This document shows, piece by piece, positions 29,916-33,409 of a DNA stretch of 33,409 nucleotides. Each line of letters opens with the position of its first letter. The stretch's first letter is position 1. Source of the stretch: Alphaproteobacteria bacterium (GTDB taxonomy: Bacteria; Pseudomonadota; Alphaproteobacteria; RF32; CAG-239); NCBI GenBank assembly GCA_017479985.1, contig JAFVBL010000017.1, forward strand, positions 1 through 33,409, in the 5' to 3' direction. Under the pieces are notes generated by a model. That model was not told where the DNA came from and did no database searches. It saw nothing but the letters and a program-made list of their open reading frames with translations. The position numbers and the translations under genes were made by a program.

Positions 29916-32312
29916 ATGTCCGATAATATCTTTGATTTGGATGAAGAAACCGCCGCACCGCAACTGTATGATAACATCGGCGCATTAAGACGTTCTTTGC
30001 CGTGGCTTGACGAACTTAATCCGGAACAGCGGCAAGCGGTTGAAACAACCGAAGGTCCGCTTTTGGTACTTTCCGGCGCAGGTACCGGAAAGACTAAAGT
30101 TTTAACGACAAGACTTGCCTATATTCTGTCAACCTTACCCGTCCAGCCGTGGAATTGTCTGGTTGTCACTTTTACCAATCGTGCCGCCAACGAAATGAAA
30201 GAACGTGTGCAGAATCTTATCGGCGATATGGCTAATTCGGTTTGGCTCGGCACATTTCACAGGATTTGCGTCAAAATTTTGCGCGCCCACGCCGAATTGG
30301 TCGGCTTACACGCCAATTTTACGATTTTGGGCGAAGATGACCAAAAAAGGTTAATTAAACATATTATCGAAACCGAAGGCTTGGACGAGAAAAAATATAC
30401 GCCGCAAAGTTTTGTTGAAAGCATTTCGCGCCTCAAAGACAAAGGAATTACCGTTGATAAAGCGGCGCAGAATTTTCGTTCGACCGTATTGCTGACGATT
30501 TATCAAAAATATCAGACACGCCTGCTTGAATTAAACTGTGTTGATTTCGGTGATATTCTGCTTTATACACTGACACTTTTAATGAGTAATTCCGACGTTT
30601 TAAAAATATATCAAGACAAATTCAAGTATATTATGGTGGACGAATACCAAGACACCAATGTCACGCAATATCTTTTTTTACGCCTTTTATCTCAGCAATC
30701 ACATAACTTATGCTGTGTCGGTGATGATGACCAATCCATATATTCGTGGCGCGGTGCCGAAATCGAAAATATTATGCGCTTTCAAAAAGATTTTGCGGAC
30801 GCAAAAGTTATCAGACTCGAACGCAATTATCGCTCAACAGCCAACATTTTGAATGCGGCTTCCGCTCTTATCTCGCACAATAAAACACGGCTTGGCAAAA
30901 CACTCAAAGTAGCGGAAAACAGTCCGGCAACAAAATGCACCAATGATAAAATAAAAGTGCTGAGTTTATATAACGGCGAAGAGGAAGCCAAACATATTGC
31001 CGATGAAATTGAAACACTGCATCGCGGCGGACTGCCGTATTCCGATATGGCGGTGTTGGTACGTACGGCGTTTCAAACCCGCGAATTTGAAGAAAAATTT
31101 ATTTCCGAAGCCATACCGTATCAGGTAATCGGCGGACCGAAGTTTTATGAACGTGCCGAAATCCGAGATATTCTTGCCTATTTCCGCGTTATCGTACAAC
31201 CCAATGATGATTTGGCGTTTGAACGCATCATAAACAAACCGGCACGCGGTATCGGTGCAAAAACGGTTGAAAAATTGCAACAAACCGCACGCAGCGAACA
31301 AACTTCAATGTTTTCCGCCGTGCAAACGCTTATTGCCAACGGCGGTTTAAGCGGCAAGGCTAAAAATAATCTCGAAGATTTGATGCAGAAATTTATCGAG
31401 TGGCGACGAATCGTCAGTTTGGTCGAACCGGCTGATTTAGCTGAAGATGTTATCAATGACTCCGGTTATATGGAAATGCTTAAGAACGATTCTTCTGCCG
31501 AATCGGAAGGGCGTATTGAGAACTTGCGCGAGTTGATTAACGTAATGACCGACACCGAGAACTATCCGACAATGGCCGAATTTTTGGAGCACGTCAGCTT
31601 GGTGATGGATAATGACAGCACAATGGATACCAATAAGGTAATGCTGATTACGTTACATTCCGCCAAAGGTTTGGAATTTGATACCGTCTTTTTACCGGGG
31701 TGGGAAGAAGGTCTGTTTCCGCATCAAAAAAGCCTCGATGAAGGCGGTGCCAATTCACTTGAAGAAGAACGGCGATTGGCGTATGTTGCCCTCACCCGAG
31801 CCAAACGCCATCTGTACATTACCACAACTCTTAATCGTCGGGTTTACGGTGAGTGGCGTAATAACGTTCCGTCGCGTTTTTTAAATGAAATTCCGACGCC
31901 GTGTTTACAACTGAGCAATCAGATTAACAACTGTTACAACGGCAGCGGTAACCGTTACGGCGGATATGATGACGGTTCGTCTTCGGGATACGGCAATGAT
32001 TACGGCAAACGCGGCGGGTACGGCAATTACAGAAAAAAGAAAACATACGGACAAGCATTTTCAACCAAGCCGAGTTATCAACGCTACACCGAGCCGACAG
32101 ATGAACACGATTATTCGTATGAGCCGGCGGAAGATGCAGGTTATGAAAACTATACACCGAAAAAATCCGCTTCAAAATACATCGGCGTACGCGTTTATCA
32201 CGAAACATTCGGTTATGGCACGATAACTGCCGTTTCCGGCTCAATGTGCGAAGTTGAATTTGACAATTTCGGCCGTAAAAAAGTTATGGGCAGTTATCTG
32301 ACAAAAGCATAG
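29916..32312 (+). CDS. uvrD: UvrD/PcrA-type superfamily 1 DNA helicase
   Basis: A 798-residue 3'-5' DNA helicase for nucleotide-excision and mismatch repair and for clearing replication blocks. The motifs are complete: LNPEQRQAV (Q motif), SGAGTGKT (53-60), TFTNRAANEMKER, GTFHRICV, VDEYQDTN, VGDDDQSIYSWRGA, LERNYRS, LHSAKGLEFDTVFLPGWEEGLFPH and VALTRAKR. After the helicase core, about 671-712 is a Gly/Tyr/Arg-rich low-complexity stretch (RYGGYDDG, RGGYGNYRKKK). Residues about 755-797 (GVRVYHETFGYGTITAV and on) form the Tudor-like C-terminal domain that binds RNA polymerase in PcrA/UvrD. Only a weak AAGAAG precedes the ATG. Downstream, 14 nt later, begins a decayed glycosyltransferase. Confidence 0.95.
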   Translation: MSDNIFDLDEETAAPQLYDNIGALRRSLPWLDELNPEQRQAVETTEGPLLVLSGAGTGKTKVLTTRLAYILSTLPVQPWNCLVVTFTNRAANEMKERVQNLIGDMANSVWLGTFHRICVKILRAHAELVGLHANFTILGEDDQKRLIKHIIETEGLDEKKYTPQSFVESISRLKDKGITVDKAAQNFRSTVLLTIYQKYQTRLLELNCVDFGDILLYTLTLLMSNSDVLKIYQDKFKYIMVDEYQDTNVTQYLFLRLLSQQSHNLCCVGDDDQSIYSWRGAEIENIMRFQKDFADAKVIRLERNYRSTANILNAASALISHNKTRLGKTLKVAENSPATKCTNDKIKVLSLYNGEEEAKHIADEIETLHRGGLPYSDMAVLVRTAFQTREFEEKFISEAIPYQVIGGPKFYERAEIRDILAYFRVIVQPNDDLAFERIINKPARGIGAKTVEKLQQTARSEQTSMFSAVQTLIANGGLSGKAKNNLEDLMQKFIEWRRIVSLVEPADLAEDVINDSGYMEMLKNDSSAESEGRIENLRELINVMTDTENYPTMAEFLEHVSLVMDNDSTMDTNKVMLITLHSAKGLEFDTVFLPGWEEGLFPHQKSLDEGGANSLEEERRLAYVALTRAKRHLYITTTLNRRVYGEWRNNVPSRFLNEIPTPCLQLSNQINNCYNGSGNRYGGYDDGSSSGYGNDYGKRGGYGNYRKKKTYGQAFSTKPSYQRYTEPTDEHDYSYEPAEDAGYENYTPKKSASKYIGVRVYHETFGYGTITAVSGSMCEVEFDNFGRKKVMGSYLTKA

Positions 32313-32326
32313 AAAAGACTAAACGA

Positions 32327-33169
32327 ATGAATGTAAAAATTAAATCACGTCCGTTTCTGACCATTATTGTTTACCAAAGTTCCAAACACCTTTCGCTATA
32401 TCTGCAAAGTCTTTGCAAATAAACATAAAAAATATGGAAATTATTTGTATCAACGACGGTTCTACAGATTCCAGCTTGAGTATTCTGCAAAGATTTGCCA
32501 ATCGCGACAAACACATTAAAATAATCAATCAAAAAAAATCAAGTTCTGTCACATACACGCAATGTCGGTATTTCTGCCGCAAACGGTGAATACATCGGTT
32601 TTGTTGACTCTGATGATACCGTTTCGGAAAATTTTTATGAATGTTTGTATAATTCAGCCGTAACAACAAAATCAGATATTGCGGGAGCCAACATAATTCG
32701 CCTGACAAATAATTTTGAAAGGGTATATTTGTATTACGGACGGCAACAAACCGCCGAACAGTTGCAGGATAAATCCGCAATTTTGCGCGTTCCTGAATTG
32801 AATTATGTATGGCACAAAATTTATGCGTCTCATCTGTTTTTACGCGAAAGCTCCTATTTCCCCGAAAATGTTTACTATAAAGATATGATTTGGGCACCGC
32901 AAATCTTGTTATATGCCGGCAAAGTCGTTACTGTACCTTGTGCCACTTATTATTATCGGCAAAATGACGCTTCAATTATGGCAACAACTAAATTTTCCGC
33001 CGTTAAAATGCAACATTCTTATGCACATCAAAAATGGGAAGCAGAATTTTTGAAAAAACATCATATTTATGAAAATATACTGTCGTGTAAAGATAAAGTC
33101 ATACCTTGCGCGGCACGGTGTATCTGCGAGTCACGGCATCTGACCTTTGCGAAGCGCAGATTCTTTTAA
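32327..33169 (+). pseudogene. Decayed family-2 glycosyltransferase
   Basis: Read across three segments, this encodes a GT-A family-2 glycosyltransferase: RPFLTIIV, then MEIICINDGSTDSS with its nucleotide-binding Asp, then TRNVGISAANGEYIGFVDSDDTV with the DxD metal site, and acceptor-side residues to RRFF. The reading is broken. Against the family pattern about two codons (Val-Pro) are missing after TIIV, an in-frame TAA stands at 32420-32422 (CAA expected), a base is lost near 32425 shifting frame 2 to frame 1, and one extra A in the run near 32526-32533 restores frame 2. Only the last 174 codons (from 32645) remain as one frame, without the donor-binding start. It would add sugars to envelope polysaccharide if intact. 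Sequencing error could explain part but hardly all. Confidence 0.85.
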
Positions 33170-33229
33170 CGCATATATTGAATAAAGCCTGCCCCTATTA
33201 TTTTTGGCTTGCTTTAATATAATCTTTGT

Positions 33230-33382
33230 CGGCGAGAGGTCGCCGGCGGAGTGTCACAACTCCTTCCATAAAAATTGAACTCCTCTATTGGTGGGGAGCC
33301 GGCGGAATATATTGAATACGCCGGACTGATTACATAACAGTTGTGAACTCCCGACCGCTTTTTGAGTGGTCGTTTTTGTTTT
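33230..33382 (+). ncRNA. Possible structured RNA or leader, unidentified
   Basis: This non-coding stretch holds four or more consecutive hairpins: 33230-33235 with 33240-33245 (GAGG loop), 33248-33252 with 33259-33263, 33280-33283 with 33295-33298, 33299-33304 with 33319-33324, and the terminator. GCCGGCGGA occurs twice (33242-33250 and 33298-33306), and AACTCC three times. A TATAAT at 33218-33223 could start it near 33230, though no good -35 box was seen. It could be a small RNA of about 150 nt or the regulated leader of the gene beginning past the window. I recognise no known riboswitch or RNA family. Confidence 0.35.
33352..33382 (+). terminator. Intrinsic terminator upstream of the next gene
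   Basis: An 8-bp stem (33352-33359 with 33365-33372, one G-T wobble), a 5-nt loop and TTTTTGTTTT. It lies 14 nt before the AAGGAG of the next gene, so it could be an attenuator or the end of the RNA before it. Confidence 0.8.
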
Positions 33383-33395
33383 GATTTAACAAATT

Positions 33396-33401
33396 AAGGA
33401 G
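33396..33401 (+). promoter_or_regulatory. Ribosome-binding site of a gene beyond the window
   Basis: AAGGAG followed by 8 nt to the window edge matches the site and spacing used by other genes here, so a start codon is expected at or just after the last base. Confidence 0.6.
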
Positions 33402-33409
33402 TTCTGAAA

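Noticed and set aside
29791-29985. A longer MoxR protein, adding 65 residues
   Set aside because: The extension overlaps the helicase start and AT-rich promoter DNA; MoxR proteins start at the position of the ATG at 29790.
32645-33169. A free-standing 174-residue gene
   Set aside because: It is the C-terminal remnant of a glycosyltransferase; the DxD-containing part lies upstream in the same frame before the first ATG, and no ribosome-binding site precedes that ATG.
33230-33409. A CsrB-like RNA with GGA motifs in loops
   Set aside because: There are several GGA motifs, but most fall in stems and no CsrA gene is known here; the evidence is too weak for a name.
1-33409. tRNA, rRNA, CRISPR array, insertion sequences or phage integration site
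   Set aside because: I looked in all intergenic gaps and saw no cloverleaf, no regularly spaced repeats, no transposase and no inverted terminal repeats.

Overview
The window looks like a chromosomal segment of a Gram-negative, low-GC (by eye roughly 40%) alphaproteobacterium, most likely one of the poorly cultured host- or gut-associated lineages. The evidence is an alphaproteobacterial-style cluster (lytic transglycosylase, rlpA, D,D-carboxypeptidase, tmk, holB, tatD, metallo-beta-lactamase hydrolase), a bactofilin, a prephenate dehydratase with an ESYL rather than ESRP motif, several lipoproteins and an autotransporter with an outer-membrane barrel. The lineage is inference. Most genes have a clear GGAG or GAGG ribosome-binding site, and many promoters are TTGACA-like boxes with exactly 17 bp spacing.

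Layout: 1-518 is the HNH end of a protein whose upstream part lies in another frame. 533-5299 (minus) holds an RsmB-type rRNA methyltransferase, a 1064-aa beta-helix autotransporter and a small gene just upstream of it. 5395-6955 holds three small or unusual genes, including a DUF5131-type protein and an RDAC-like small protein with back-to-back promoters. 6961-14755 (minus) is one tight eight-gene run joining peptidoglycan remodelling (lytic transglycosylase, RlpA, carboxypeptidase) to DNA precursor supply and replication (tmk, holB) and then to TatD, metallo-beta-lactamase and DHH hydrolases. 14947-18106 holds two orphan plus-strand genes around a minus-strand putative zinc metalloprotease. 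18280-19211 (minus) is bactofilin plus smpB. 19424-22529 is a MacAB-type efflux system split into adaptor, ATPase and permease. 22532-25012 holds an alkyltransferase, a third orphan helical-repeat gene with membrane helices, and a hydrolase-like lipoprotein. 25016-29790 (minus) holds a small-molecule kinase, pheA, a TPR protein, a DUF58 protein and a MoxR ATPase. 29916-32312 is a UvrD/PcrA helicase, followed by a decayed glycosyltransferase and a hairpin-rich possible RNA gene or leader ending in a terminator, with the ribosome-binding site of a further gene at the window edge.

The most interesting pattern is a set of three unrecognised plus-strand genes (14947, 17546, 23205). Each has its own near-consensus promoter and terminator, no Shine-Dalgarno sequence, a TCAAA element 10-11 nt before the ATG, and apparently a related short helical repeat (best seen as five tandem ~27-residue units in the third gene). 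Also notable are the HEEWH putative protease and the structured intergenic region near the right end. No tRNA, rRNA, CRISPR array, insertion sequence or integrase was seen.
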